A model generated the notes under the pieces. That model was not told where the DNA came from. It saw only the letters and a list, made by a program, of their open reading frames with translations, and ran no database searches. A stretch of DNA of 64,000 nucleotides from Nostocoides sp. HKS02 (lineage in GTDB: Bacteria; Actinomycetota; Actinomycetes; Actinomycetales; Dermatophilaceae): contig NZ_CP046121.1 of the NCBI RefSeq assembly GCF_009707485.1, positions 3,162,001 through 3,226,000 on the forward strand, given 5' to 3'. Both the position numbers and the translations under genes were made by a program. This document shows positions 17,907-26,060 of the stretch, piece after piece; position 1 is the first letter of the stretch, and each line of letters opens with the position of its first letter.

Positions 17907-19007
17907 TCAGCGCGGGTATCCGTGAAGGGCCAGCCCGAGCCAGTCGGCGAGGTCGTCGAGTTCGTGCTGCAGGCCCCGCCTCATTGCTGCGTCGAACGCG
18001 ACGTCCTCGTGGACCGCGTGCACCACCAGGGTGCCGTTCTTGCGGTCGGCGGTGGCATCGACCTTCCCGATGAGCCTGTCGCCGTGGACCACGGGCAGCG
18101 CGAAGTACCCCCACCGCCGTTGCGCCTTCGGCTTGTACATCTCGAGCGTGTACTCGAAGTCGAACAGGGCGAGGGCCCGCACCCGGTCGTGCACCAACCG
18201 GTCAAAGGGTGATAGCAGTGCGGTGCGCCCGATGAACGGTTGGTCGAGCTGGGCGAGCGCCCCCGGGTCCACCCGCCAGGTCCCGGCGACACCTTCCACG
18301 GTGGCCGGCACTCCCGCCTCGCCGACGTCGGCAGGCTCGCCCGGCTGGACGGCGCTCCTGGCCCGGGCGATGCCGAGGGCAGCCAGACGTCGCTCGTTGC
18401 GCAGGTGCTGCGCCTCCTCGACAGACAGGACGGGTATGCCGGCGGGGTAGACACGCTCGGCCAGGTTCCAGACGCGCTGGCGCCCACGACGGCCGGCGAT
18501 GGCGATCTCGCCGCGCAGCATGAGGTACTCGAGCATCTGGGTGACGTTCCGGTTGTTGGTCCATCCGGACGAAGGCCACGGCACGACGCTCGTGTCGGCG
18601 ATGTCGCGCGAGAGCAACGGCCCGGAGGCCCTGAGCAGTTCGAGGACATCGCGTCGGAACGAGTCGTTGGCCTGGAACCAGGCTCGGGACCGTTCGTGGT
18701 GCGGCCAGTCCGAGGCGCCCGCCAGGTGCAGCGGCAGGTCGCTCATCGGACGAATCATCGCGTCGTGCTCGAACAGTGTCCGGTCCTGCTCGAGCGCGCG
18801 CTGCAGGTGGGAGGGGTGGTAGGACGAGCCGAGACGGCTCCAGGCCACCAGGTCGGCGCTCGGCGCGATCGCCGCCGTCGGGTCGATCTGCAGGAGGGTC
18901 AGCTGCTGCACCACCGCGAGCAGGTCCGTGGGACGCGGAGCATCGAGCAGCTGGGCGCGGACGGCGATGCGCCGAGCCTGCGTGCGATCGAGCTCATGGA
19001 CCCCCAC
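17907..19007 (-). CDS. Winged-helix YcaQ/AlkX-like protein (DUF1006 family)
   Basis: A 366-residue member of the winged helix-turn-helix family typified by E. coli YcaQ and Streptomyces AlzA-like glycosylases, which unhook DNA interstrand crosslinks. Seen: start ARRIAVRAQLL, LQIDPTAAIAPSADLVAWSRLG, FEHDAMIRPM, the conserved WYE/H-like region in LLSPFDRLVHDRVRALALFDFEY, and the end FDAAMRRGLQHELDDLADWLGL. The HTH repeats precede a beta-barrel. Whether this member is an active glycosylase cannot be judged. Confidence 0.75.
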   Translation of the reverse strand: MGVHELDRTQARRIAVRAQLLDAPRPTDLLAVVQQLTLLQIDPTAAIAPSADLVAWSRLGSSYHPSHLQRALEQDRTLFEHDAMIRPMSDLPLHLAGASDWPHHERSRAWFQANDSFRRDVLELLRASGPLLSRDIADTSVVPWPSSGWTNNRNVTQMLEYLMLRGEIAIAGRRGRQRVWNLAERVYPAGIPVLSVEEAQHLRNERRLAALGIARARSAVQPGEPADVGEAGVPATVEGVAGTWRVDPGALAQLDQPFIGRTALLSPFDRLVHDRVRALALFDFEYTLEMYKPKAQRRWGYFALPVVHGDRLIGKVDATADRKNGTLVVHAVHEDVAFDAAMRRGLQHELDDLADWLGLALHGYPR

Positions 19008-19051
19008 GGCGCGAGGCTAGCAAGGACCCTTCGTCACACCGCTGCTTCCGC

Positions 19052-19085
19052 GCAAGAGGTATTCGAGTTCTGAATACCTCCTTGC
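19052..19085. repeat. Covarying hairpin repeat, copy 1
   Basis: GCAAGAGGTATTC and GAATACCTCCTTGC pair (one bulge) around the spacer GAGTTCT. It lies between divergent starts, 34 nt before the lipoprotein start at 19119. Related copies are at 21385 and 25308. The spacer GAGTTCY is constant while stem bases change in pairs. Confidence 0.8.
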
Positions 19086-19118
19086 CCTGGGCCGTACCGC
19101 GTCGCCAGTCTTGCGCGC

Positions 19119-19547
19119 GTGGAATCTCGTCTCGTGACCCTCCCGACGTCGGGGGCACTGGGGCTCGCGCTGTGCGCGGGCCTCGCGACTCTCGCCGGCT
19201 GCGCGACAGCCGGCAGCGTGGCTCACGCCTCGATGTCGGCCGCGCCGACGACCCTGTCCACGCCCAGCAGCACGACGACGTCACCCACGTTGGGGCCGGA
19301 GTCGATCACGATCGTGAGTCGGCGCTCGCTGGGAGGCAACCGGGTGCTGCGCGTCACGGCGCCTGCCGATACCCGGTTCCGGATCGGGCCGACCATGGAG
19401 CTCGCGGTCCCGTGCCCGGCGACGGTCGAGAAGGCCGGCGACCCCACGGCATACCGCGTGGTTTGTCCGGCGTCGCCGCACGGAAGCCAGCTGATCGCCA
19501 CGATCTCGCTGGGTGATTTCGAGTACTCGTTCTTCAAGTCGCTGTGA
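19119..19547 (+). CDS. Lipoprotein, hypothetical
   Basis: A 142-residue protein with a lipoprotein signal: hydrophobic GALGLALCAGLATLAGC, where LAGC is a good lipobox. A Ser/Thr-rich linker (TTLSTPSSTTTSPT) follows, then a compact domain with PCP...VCP, two Cys likely disulphide-bonded. Function unknown. It stands directly after hairpin copy 1 and reads away from the YcaQ-like gene. Confidence 0.65.
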   Translation: MESRLVTLPTSGALGLALCAGLATLAGCATAGSVAHASMSAAPTTLSTPSSTTTSPTLGPESITIVSRRSLGGNRVLRVTAPADTRFRIGPTMELAVPCPATVEKAGDPTAYRVVCPASPHGSQLIATISLGDFEYSFFKSL

Positions 19548-19630
19548 GGGCCGCGCGAGATCGAGATTCAAAGCAAAGTCCTAGGTCGATGACAGTCCCG
19601 GCATAGTCCCGGGGCGGAGTCTGCTTGCCT

Positions 19631-19648
19631 GTGACAACTCCGTGTCAC
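19631..19648. promoter_or_regulatory. Inverted repeat upstream of 19675 gene
   Basis: GTGACA-ACTCCG-TGTCAC, perfect 6-bp arms, 27 bp before the start codon. It resembles an operator but its half-site spacing does not fit CRP. No regulator can be assigned. Confidence 0.4.
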
Positions 19649-19674
19649 GGCTTCCAGATCCGGAGACCAATGTC

Positions 19675-20193
19675 ATGCCCCTTGATTCACGACTCGCGAA
19701 GGTGGGATACGTCGCAGCAGGACTGCTGGCTGGCGGAGTCCTCGCCACGACCCTGAGCGCCCAGGCAGCCAACACCACGCCGACGCCCACCCCCACCAGC
19801 TCCAGGGGCTCCTCGGCGCAGGACCCGCACCCCGGCGGCAACGGGGCCGACGGGACGCCGTGGGCCCAGGAGCACCACGGCGGCGGCCCGGGTGGCTTCG
19901 ACCTCGGCCTGACCGGCACGGTCACCGCGGTGGGATCCGCCAGCGTCACCATCAAGACCGCCCAGGGCACCACGCAGTACGCGGTGACCAGCAGCAGCGA
20001 CATCGACAAGAACGGCGAGGCGAAGCTGTCCGACCTCAAGGTCGGGGACGTCGTGAAGTTCAGCGTCGCGCAGTCCAACGCCAAGCAGATCGACAAGCTG
20101 CACGCTGGCGACGAGGCCAAGAACCTGCCGCAGCGCGGGACGGCCCCGGCGCCGGCTCCGAGCTCGAGCGCGTCGCCGTCCAGCTTCACCTGA
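19675..20193 (+). CDS. Exported protein with DUF5666-like domain
   Basis: A 172-residue protein (ATG 19675). N-terminal membrane/signal helix VGYVAAGLLAGGVLATTLSAQA, then a low-complexity linker (TPTPTPTSSRGSS, HHGGGPGG), then a small beta domain LTGTVTAVGSASVTIKTAQGTTQYAVTS...LSDLKVGDVVKF. That last pattern is the DUF5666/OB-like fold common in exported actinobacterial proteins. The tail is Pro/Ser-rich. Function unknown. Confidence 0.6.
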   Translation: MPLDSRLAKVGYVAAGLLAGGVLATTLSAQAANTTPTPTPTSSRGSSAQDPHPGGNGADGTPWAQEHHGGGPGGFDLGLTGTVTAVGSASVTIKTAQGTTQYAVTSSSDIDKNGEAKLSDLKVGDVVKFSVAQSNAKQIDKLHAGDEAKNLPQRGTAPAPAPSSSASPSSFT

Positions 20194-20224
20194 TCGGCCC
20201 TGGGGCGGGCCCTATCCTGACTCG

Positions 20225-20512
20225 ATGGACCTGGAGTTCACCGGGGAGATCTGGTTCTGGAAGGGCCCGTCGCCGTGGCACTTCATCACGGTGCCCGACG
20301 ACGAGTGCGGTGCGCTGGAGGCGGTGGCGTCGCGCGTGAGCTACGGCTGGGGGATGATCCCGGTGACCGCGCAGATCGGACAGACGCGCTGGAAGACCTC
20401 CTTGTTTCCCAAGGACGGGGCGTATGTCGTGCCGGTGCGGGTGGCCGCGCAGAGGGCCGAGCGGCTGGAGCTGGGCGACGTCGTCAGCGTGCGTCTGACG
20501 GTGGAGGTCTGA
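20225..20512 (+). CDS. DUF1905 domain protein
   Basis: A 95-residue single-domain protein of the DUF1905 (YdeI-associated) family: EFTGEIWFWKGPSPWHFITVP, then WGMIPVTAQIGQTRWKTSLFPKDGAYVVPV and ELGDVVSVRL. Small cytosolic beta-barrel of unknown role. It follows the exported protein gene by 31 bp. Confidence 0.85.
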   Translation: MDLEFTGEIWFWKGPSPWHFITVPDDECGALEAVASRVSYGWGMIPVTAQIGQTRWKTSLFPKDGAYVVPVRVAAQRAERLELGDVVSVRLTVEV

Positions 20513-20631
20513 GCTGGCCCGCCCGCAGTAACCCTTTTGGTGGATCTCTGCGTGCGGGAGCGGGTGTGAGGTGTTCTCGCACGCATGGCGCGTGAAGGGG
20601 CACTGAAACAGTGGGTCAGGAAGTGGTTTTC

Positions 20632-21156
20632 ATGGTGGGCAAGCGCAAGGTACGTGGACTCATTGGCGTGATCGCCGTCTGTTCGGCGCTGGCAGCCGCG
20701 CAGATGGCTCCGGCTGGCGCCGCGGCGGGTGGGACCGGGCACACCGTCACGATGACGCAGACACAGCACGGCACCTGGACGGAGACCGGTGACCAGGACT
20801 TCTGCACGGGTGAGCTGATCAGCCCGACGATCACCGGGAACTCGGTCATGCACGTGACCTACTTCCCGGGTGGGGACGAGGCGTGGGGCACCTTCACGAC
20901 CGAGGGCCGGGGCTCGTTTGTGCAGCCGTCGACGGGACTGTTGTTCAGTGGTCGGGTCACGGTCTGGGGCAACTTCAACGTGAACAACAAGAACAGCAAC
21001 AACACGTTCACCGCGACGTTCACGCTCAGCGCCGTGGACTCCTCCGGCGTGACGCACCTCGAGGTGGGTCACGAGGTTGCGCACGTGGCGTTCAACGCCG
21101 CCAACCCGGGAGCGCCCGTGGTCAGCTTCGACAAGATGAGCGTGACCTGCTCCTAG
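20632..21156 (+). CDS. Secreted hypothetical protein
   Basis: About 174 residues. Signal peptide MVGKRKVRGLIGVIAVCSALAAAQMAPAGA (split here as positive start, hydrophobic core, AGA cleavage). The mature protein is beta-rich with Gly/Thr/Asn, for example NFNVNNKNSNNTFTATFTLS, which reads like an extracellular beta-sandwich; two Cys (DFCTG and VTCS at the end) could bond. Start ATG 20632 with AGGAAG about 11 nt upstream; GTG 20611 is possible. Function unknown. Confidence 0.6.
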   Translation: MVGKRKVRGLIGVIAVCSALAAAQMAPAGAAAGGTGHTVTMTQTQHGTWTETGDQDFCTGELISPTITGNSVMHVTYFPGGDEAWGTFTTEGRGSFVQPSTGLLFSGRVTVWGNFNVNNKNSNNTFTATFTLSAVDSSGVTHLEVGHEVAHVAFNAANPGAPVVSFDKMSVTCS

Positions 21157-21184
21157 GGGCTGAGACGAGCGCGAGCAGGGAGGA

Positions 21185-21218
21185 GCGGCGCCTCGGTGGG
21201 CAGACCGGGCGCCGCTTT
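21185..21218 (+). terminator. Hairpin with short T tract
   Basis: GCGGCGCC / GGCGCCGC, 8-bp stem with a 15-nt loop, followed directly by TTT. It lies 29 nt after the stop at 21156, so a terminator for the secreted-protein gene is likely. Confidence 0.55.
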
Positions 21219-21384
21219 GCTGTGCTGGGGCGCGGGCTGGCGCGTGTCAGGGGTCGCCTCCAGAGCCGACCTCCACGACGGGGTATGCGGTGCCATCGCG
21301 CGTCGTCAGGCTCGCCTGTCTAGACCGCCCCGAGCCCACCCCGGGCGCGGCAGGCTCGTCCCCATACCGCTCGTCCTCGTCGCG

Positions 21385-21421
21385 CACAAGGGGGTATTCG
21401 AGTTCCGAATACCCCCTTCCG
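21385..21421. repeat. Covarying hairpin repeat, copy 2
   Basis: AAGGGGGTATTC and GAATACCCCCTT form a 12-bp perfect stem around GAGTTCC. It lies 140 nt before the start at 21561. Same architecture as 19052 and 25308, with different but complementary stem bases. Confidence 0.8.
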
Positions 21422-21560
21422 CTCAACCACGGATCACGGTCAGTCTCGTGCTGCTGCCCAAGAGGTTCGAGAAATGCGTGCCCGCTGTGGGGCGCAGGGA
21501 ACGTGCCAGCAATCGAGGGGCATTTGAAGGCATTCAAATGTGGGACGGGGAGGAACCGGC

Positions 21561-22859
21561 ATGAAAAGGAACAATCTGCGGCGGATCGTTGCAGCCGCGG
21601 CCGCACTGGCGCTCATTCCTGTCATGGCATCAGGGAACGCATCCGCAACCCCGGCAGTGGTCGGGAGCCAGGGCATGGCGAAAGGCAGGCTGCTCCAGGC
21701 TGACGGTCGACCGGCGGCAGGTGCACTTGTTGACGTGTACGCCCAGCCAGTCGAGACAGCGGAACATCATTTCAACCAAGGCGATTCGGGCACCCTCACA
21801 ATGGTCGGACAGGTTCGCGCCGACCACCAAGGACGGTATGCCGCCGCGGTGAAGCGTGCGAGCTTGACCCCATTCCGCGGCCCAGGGGGCAACGTCAACC
21901 TTCTTCTGATTGCTCGCGACGCCAGCGGACACACCGCCAGCATGAGCTTTGGGTTGGCGCCAGTGGCCCCTGTCGCCGACAAGACCGCCGAGAGCGGAGC
22001 CTTGTCCGCCGAAGGTCCGGCCCTGGAGCCGGTGGCGATCTCCGATCTGACGCTCGACACCCCGGACCAGACTGTTGCGGCGAACTCATCTCCAGGCGCC
22101 ACGGTGCCCGCCGCTGCGGGAAGGGGCGGCGACCCAGCTACCGAGCTGGGCGACCCGGGTGCCGAAGAGCCCAAAAAGTGGGTGCTGCCCCTTCCTTCTA
22201 CGGACCCGTTTGTGAACGGGACCGGTGGGAGCGCGAACGTGGCTTCGCCTTCAATCGTCGTGTGCTCGTGGATCTTGGTGAGCGATCTCGGCCCGAAGAC
22301 CGTGTGGGTGGGTGGGACGTACGTCCGAGCCACTGGGGTGTCGGCCGATCTTCAGTACTCCAGCGGCGCGTCCAGCAGTTTGGGCGTCGGGGTGTCGACC
22401 ACTGGCGCCTATGGCAGCTACTCCGCATCTGGCACGATGTCGATCGCGTCGACTGGGTCGATCGACTACCCGACGAACTACGGTTTCCAGCACGACTACA
22501 CCCAGTTCGTCTACGGCAAGTACGGGTACTCGTGCGACATCTACCCCGGCTACAAGCAGTACCAGGTGCGAGCGAGGTACTGGGCCGGCGGCGCATCCAC
22601 ATACTCGCCCAGTACCGCACCGAGCGTCCCGTACTGCTTGTCCTATGGGAGTGGCGTGACCGTCACGCAGCAGACCTCTATGGCATACACGTTCTCCACG
22701 GGCGCTGATACCTCAGGATCCATCGGGATCGACCTGTCAAGCCAAAGTGGCTACTCGAGCACGCTCAAGCTGGTATTCCGCTTTACGGCCACGCGCCATC
22801 TGTGCGGGACGAACGGCTACCCGGGCGCAAGTCCAGGGAGGCTCGTTGCGCAGGTCTAG
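21561..22859 (+). CDS. Large secreted protein, hypothetical
   Basis: 432 residues. Ideal start: GGGGAGGA 8 nt before ATG. Signal peptide MKRNNLRRIVAAAAALALIPVM...ASA. Residues about 35-130 look like a carboxypeptidase-regulatory/transthyretin-like fold (GRLLQADGRPAAGALVDVYAQP...RADHQGRYAAAV). A Pro/Ala linker follows. The C-terminal 200 residues are Ser/Gly/Tyr-rich (SSGASSSLGVGVSTTGAYGS, YPGYKQYQVRARYWAGG) with paired Cys. No transpeptidase or sorting motif. Possibly a surface or matrix protein; that is inference. It overlaps the next gene by 14 nt. Confidence 0.6.
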   Translation: MKRNNLRRIVAAAAALALIPVMASGNASATPAVVGSQGMAKGRLLQADGRPAAGALVDVYAQPVETAEHHFNQGDSGTLTMVGQVRADHQGRYAAAVKRASLTPFRGPGGNVNLLLIARDASGHTASMSFGLAPVAPVADKTAESGALSAEGPALEPVAISDLTLDTPDQTVAANSSPGATVPAAAGRGGDPATELGDPGAEEPKKWVLPLPSTDPFVNGTGGSANVASPSIVVCSWILVSDLGPKTVWVGGTYVRATGVSADLQYSSGASSSLGVGVSTTGAYGSYSASGTMSIASTGSIDYPTNYGFQHDYTQFVYGKYGYSCDIYPGYKQYQVRARYWAGGASTYSPSTAPSVPYCLSYGSGVTVTQQTSMAYTFSTGADTSGSIGIDLSSQSGYSSTLKLVFRFTATRHLCGTNGYPGASPGRLVAQV

Positions 22860-23370
22860 CGCCGAGGCCTTGGTCGGGATCGGCACGATCCTCGTCTGCG
22901 CGGTGGGATGTTCAGGCGATGAGGGCGTCGCAGCACCGCACGACGGCGCCCTGCGTCTCGGCGGGGATCAAGGCACTGTGTGCGTCCCGGCCACACGCTC
23001 GGGCGACTACACGTTCGCGCAGGACGCGGTCAACAATTCCACCGATGCCGCCATTGAGGTCACCGACGTGAGCTTGGTCAATCCGGACCACGCCTCCATG
23101 AGTGGGGTTTACCTGGCACCGATCATCGACAAGATGCTGATTGGCGTGTCGTCAGGATGGCCACCAAGCGCTGGCATGACACCCGGATTCGCCGCGAAGA
23201 GACCGGTCCCGACCCGAGTCGATCCCCATGAGTGGGCCAACCTTGTCGTCCACATCAACGCACAGGGGCTGGCGACGATCGATGCGGTCGAGGTCACTTA
23301 CGTCAGCCATGGGGTGAGGATGCGCGTTCGAAACAGCACCCGTTTGATGATCCGTCCCAAGTGTTCTTGA
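22846..23370 (+). CDS. Lipoprotein, hypothetical (TTG start)
   Basis: 174 residues. TTG 22846 is decided by AGGGAGG 4-5 nt upstream and by the lipoprotein signal it creates: MRRSSAEALVGIGTILVCAVGC, with a slightly weak lipobox AVGC. The mature domain has GTVCVPATRSGDYTFAQDAVNN and ends MIRPKCS. This style recalls small extracellular domains of unknown function. The start lies inside the preceding gene, so the two are coupled and probably work together. Confidence 0.6.
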   Translation: MRRSSAEALVGIGTILVCAVGCSGDEGVAAPHDGALRLGGDQGTVCVPATRSGDYTFAQDAVNNSTDAAIEVTDVSLVNPDHASMSGVYLAPIIDKMLIGVSSGWPPSAGMTPGFAAKRPVPTRVDPHEWANLVVHINAQGLATIDAVEVTYVSHGVRMRVRNSTRLMIRPKCS

Positions 23371-23448
23371 GCGCCGAGCACCGCGACCACCGGAGGTGAT
23401 TGACGGTGACCGTCGCGGAGTCATCTGACGTCCAGAAGGTAGGGGCCT

Positions 23449-23664
23449 GTGCACTTCTCGGGCCTTGAGCTCCTAGCTGCCCTTGCTTGGCTTGTTGGCG
23501 CGGGCGCTGTCGTGTGGGCCGTTCTCACGCGGCGCGTTCATCGGGCCCGGGCCGTGGTCCTCCTCGGCGCTCTCACCGTGGTTGCATTCGTCGGACCCCT
23601 GGCGGCGCTGCTGTATGTCGCCACGAGGGGACCTTCGAGAGAATCTTTGTCGCGTGCGACGTAG
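23449..23664 (+). CDS. Small two-helix membrane protein, PLDc_N-like, paralogue A
   Basis: 71 residues from GTG 23449: helix 1 LELLAALAWLVGAGAVVWAV, a basic turn RRVHRARA, helix 2 VVLLGALTVVAFVGPLAALLYV, tail TRGPSRES. The arrangement, with a VGPLAALLYVATRG end, resembles the PLDc_N domain found as stand-alone small membrane proteins. A close relative, broken by a frameshift, lies at 26061. Its place last in the secreted-protein run suggests it belongs to that unit. Confidence 0.55.
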   Translation: MHFSGLELLAALAWLVGAGAVVWAVLTRRVHRARAVVLLGALTVVAFVGPLAALLYVATRGPSRESLSRAT

Positions 23665-23685
23665 CCCAAGGAGAGGTCGACGGGA

Positions 23686-24546
23686 TCATTCCCGGCCGTC
23701 CGTGGGGCCCGGGCGAGGGACCAGCGTGAGAACGGTCGCGCGCTTCTTGTCGCCGCCCGTGTGTCCCTTGGTCATGTGCCGCAGGTCGTTCGACTGCTTG
23801 ACCAGGTGTGCCGCGGTCTCACGGAGAGTGACGTTCGACCGCTGAGACAGCGTGGTCAGGTGCACGAATGCTTCGTGGTCGTCGAGGTTGAGCTGTTCCA
23901 TCACCAACCCGATGGCCTTCCCGATGGTCCTGCTCGACTGGAGCGACTGCAGCAGGTCGTTCTCCCGGTGGGCCTGCGCCAGGGCGGTGGCCGCCCGGGC
24001 GGCCATGAGCTTTGCGTGGGCCAACCGGCGGGCATCGACGGATGCGTGCACCGTCGAATACAGGTTGAGGCCGCCCAGGGTCCTGCCCTCGACGGAGATC
24101 GGCACCCCCAAGTGCGAACGCAGGCCCAGGGCGGCAGCTAGGGACATGAACCTCGGCCACCGGTGCTCGCTCTCGGCATCGCCCACGATCACGGTGCGTC
24201 CCTCCCGCATGGCGGTGATGCCGGGGCCTTCGTCGAGGACGTACTGCAGGTCGTCGAGCACGAACACCAGGGCATCGGTCCCATCCAGGGTTGTGTAGGT
24301 GTCGTCGCTGTTCACCACGCAGATACCCACATGGCCTCCGGGCGCGAGCTGTTCGGTCGCGTCGAGGATCGGACCGAGCATGGGGAGCGCGCCGCCGCCG
24401 CACCACGCGGATGCCGATCCGTCGAGGGCGAGCAGGTCTTCAGGGGGCCGAGGATGCACAGCAACTCCAGGTGCAATCGTGCTGGGAACACCGCGGAGCG
24501 TTGGCTCAACTGGAGACGGCGCCCGAGGGTCACGGAGGGTGCCCAT
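23686..24546 (-). CDS. GAF-ANTAR regulator
   Basis: 286-residue RNA-binding antiterminator-type regulator of the actinobacterial GAF+ANTAR class. The GAF domain spans about residues 45-195 (LVFVLDDLQYVLDEGPGITAMREG, GLRSHLGVPI). The ANTAR helices span about 205-260 (SRTIGKAIGLVMEQLNLDDHEAFVHLTTLSQRSNVTLRETAAHLV). ANTAR proteins bind tandem hairpins in nascent RNA. Three related hairpins lie within 5 kb, which makes a link worth testing but not established. It follows pyrE in the same direction. Confidence 0.88.
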   Translation of the reverse strand: MGTLRDPRAPSPVEPTLRGVPSTIAPGVAVHPRPPEDLLALDGSASAWCGGGALPMLGPILDATEQLAPGGHVGICVVNSDDTYTTLDGTDALVFVLDDLQYVLDEGPGITAMREGRTVIVGDAESEHRWPRFMSLAAALGLRSHLGVPISVEGRTLGGLNLYSTVHASVDARRLAHAKLMAARAATALAQAHRENDLLQSLQSSRTIGKAIGLVMEQLNLDDHEAFVHLTTLSQRSNVTLRETAAHLVKQSNDLRHMTKGHTGGDKKRATVLTLVPRPGPTDGRE

Positions 24547-24633
24547 CGGGGTCTCGGGTGGGCCTACAGTTGCGAGGTTACCGCCGAAGTGACCGTGGTG
24601 GCGGCGGAACGAGCACCGTCAATCTGGTCGACG

Positions 24634-25185
24634 TCATGATCGGTCCGGTCGGCCCTGCGCCCGGTCGAGGTCGTCCCTGGTGAGCAGCGGCAACGTGGTG
24701 AGCCCGATGTCGCTCAAGGCCATGCCGGGAGTGGGGCTGCGGTCGATCGCGCAGATGGCCGTTTCGACGATGGCGCCGGCTGCCCGGAGGGCGCGGGTGG
24801 CGTCTCGGACCGCACCGCCGGTCGTCACGATGTCTTCGACGAGGGTGATACGACGCGCTGCGATGTCGGCTCCCTCGGCGAGGCGCCGGGTCCCGTACTC
24901 CTTGGCCTTCTTCCGGACGAACAGCGCCGGTATGCCGGTGAGACTGCTGAGCATCGTTGCCAGCGGGATGCCACCAAGCTCCAGTCCGCCGAGGAGGTCG
25001 GTGTCGATCGGCACGAGTGGCTGCATGGCCTCCGCGACGCGGCGAAGGAGCTGGGGGTCGGACTCGAAGAGGTACTTGTCGAAGTACTCAGTGGCGGTCT
25101 GGCCGGACCGGAGGGTGAAGCTGCCGCCCAGTCGGCAGGTGCGGTCGATGTCTTGGGCGAGTTCGGCGAGGAGGTCAGGCTGCAC
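24634..25185 (-). CDS. pyrE: Orotate phosphoribosyltransferase
   Basis: Joins orotate and PRPP to make orotidine 5'-phosphate in pyrimidine synthesis. 183 residues: FTLRSGQTATEYFDKYLFES, GGLELGGIPLAT, ALFVRKKAKEYGTRR (catalytic lysines), and the PRPP motif ITLVEDIVTTGGAVRDA. It stands alone rather than with the pyr operon. Confidence 0.93.
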   Translation of the reverse strand: MQPDLLAELAQDIDRTCRLGGSFTLRSGQTATEYFDKYLFESDPQLLRRVAEAMQPLVPIDTDLLGGLELGGIPLATMLSSLTGIPALFVRKKAKEYGTRRLAEGADIAARRITLVEDIVTTGGAVRDATRALRAAGAIVETAICAIDRSPTPGMALSDIGLTTLPLLTRDDLDRAQGRPDRS

Positions 25186-25307
25186 GCGCGCATGTTCTCA
25201 CGATCGTGGTGACAGGAGGCGGGGTCTGGTTTGGAGGCCCGCTCGTTGTCGTGCGTGGCGCGCGGTGGGGTGCGCTCGGGGCCGCGTAGCGCACCGGAAC
25301 GCAATCT

Positions 25308-25345
25308 GACAACGGGCTATTCGAGTTCTGAATAGTCCCTTGTGC
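25308..25345. repeat. Covarying hairpin repeat, copy 3
   Basis: ACAACGGGCTATTC and GAATAGTCCCTTGT pair around GAGTTCT with one bulge and one mismatch. It lies 31 nt before ATG 25377. Stem bases differ from copies 1 and 2 in a compensated manner (CTATTC/GAATAG against GTATTC/GAATAC). Confidence 0.8.
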
Positions 25346-25376
25346 TTCACCCAACGGCGGCGACACGGTGGCTGGC

Positions 25377-26045
25377 ATGGACACCGAAAACCTGCGGAAC
25401 ATATATGCAATGCTGACGCGGAACCTGGCAGCCGCGACCGCAGTTTCAGTGGCGATCATGTTGGGTGGGGCAGCACGATCCGAGGCGGCCAACGAAGGTC
25501 CGACGATCAACTCGTCAGTGTTCGTCGACCGGCTGACCCAAAGCGAGCTACTGAGGTGGCGGGCGTTGGCGCCGGCCCAACAGCGTGCCACTCTGACCCT
25601 CCTGGCCGACCCACGAGTCCAGCGCGGGTTCGCCACTGTGGGACAGGCCAAGGCCGTCTCAAGCGCGATCGACCTCGTCGAGACTCGCGACACCGCCAGG
25701 ACTCCGGTTCGAGCAATGCCCACCGCGGCGACGACGACGTACCAGGTCCAGTCCTGGTACTCACGAACGTGGACAATCTTTGGAATCGCGTACGCCACGA
25801 CTCGACTCGACTATTACTACGTCACGGGTGCGGGGGTCGTCCTGTATGACCACTACTGTTCGGCGTCGTACTCCAACCGCGTGCCGCTGCGCTCGATGTC
25901 GGTGCAGGTCAACCACTATGTGGGCGGTGGGAAGGGCACCTGTGTGGCAACGTGGACCCTCACCAAGCTGAACTTCTGGACGGACACCAGCGATCAGGGT
26001 ATGCGCGTGAACGGCAGGGGCGTTGAAGCGACGTGGGGTCCCTGA
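25377..26045 (+). CDS. Secreted hypothetical protein
   Basis: 222 residues from ATG 25377, or 211 from ATG 25410, which gives a cleaner signal peptide (MLTRNLAAATAVSVAIMLGGAARSEA). The mature part starts helical (LTQSELLRWRALAPAQQRATLTLLADPRVQRGF) and then becomes aromatic and beta-rich (YYYVTGAGVVLYDHYCS, GGKGTCVATWTLTKLNFWTD) with two Cys. Function unknown. It is preceded by hairpin copy 3 and followed by the second PLDc_N-like gene, the same order as at 21.4-23.7 kb. Confidence 0.6.
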   Translation: MDTENLRNIYAMLTRNLAAATAVSVAIMLGGAARSEAANEGPTINSSVFVDRLTQSELLRWRALAPAQQRATLTLLADPRVQRGFATVGQAKAVSSAIDLVETRDTARTPVRAMPTAATTTYQVQSWYSRTWTIFGIAYATTRLDYYYVTGAGVVLYDHYCSASYSNRVPLRSMSVQVNHYVGGGKGTCVATWTLTKLNFWTDTSDQGMRVNGRGVEATWGP

Positions 26046-26060
26046 GAGGAGACACGTCGA

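Noticed and set aside
19631..19648. CRP site upstream of 19675
   Set aside because: TGTGA and TCACG occur, but their spacing (10 nt) does not fit TGTGA-N6-TCACA.
19052..25345. CRISPR array or ordinary terminators as an explanation for the three hairpins
   Set aside because: Copies are 2-4 kb apart with no spacers or cas genes; copy 1 lies between divergent genes and none has a U-tract.
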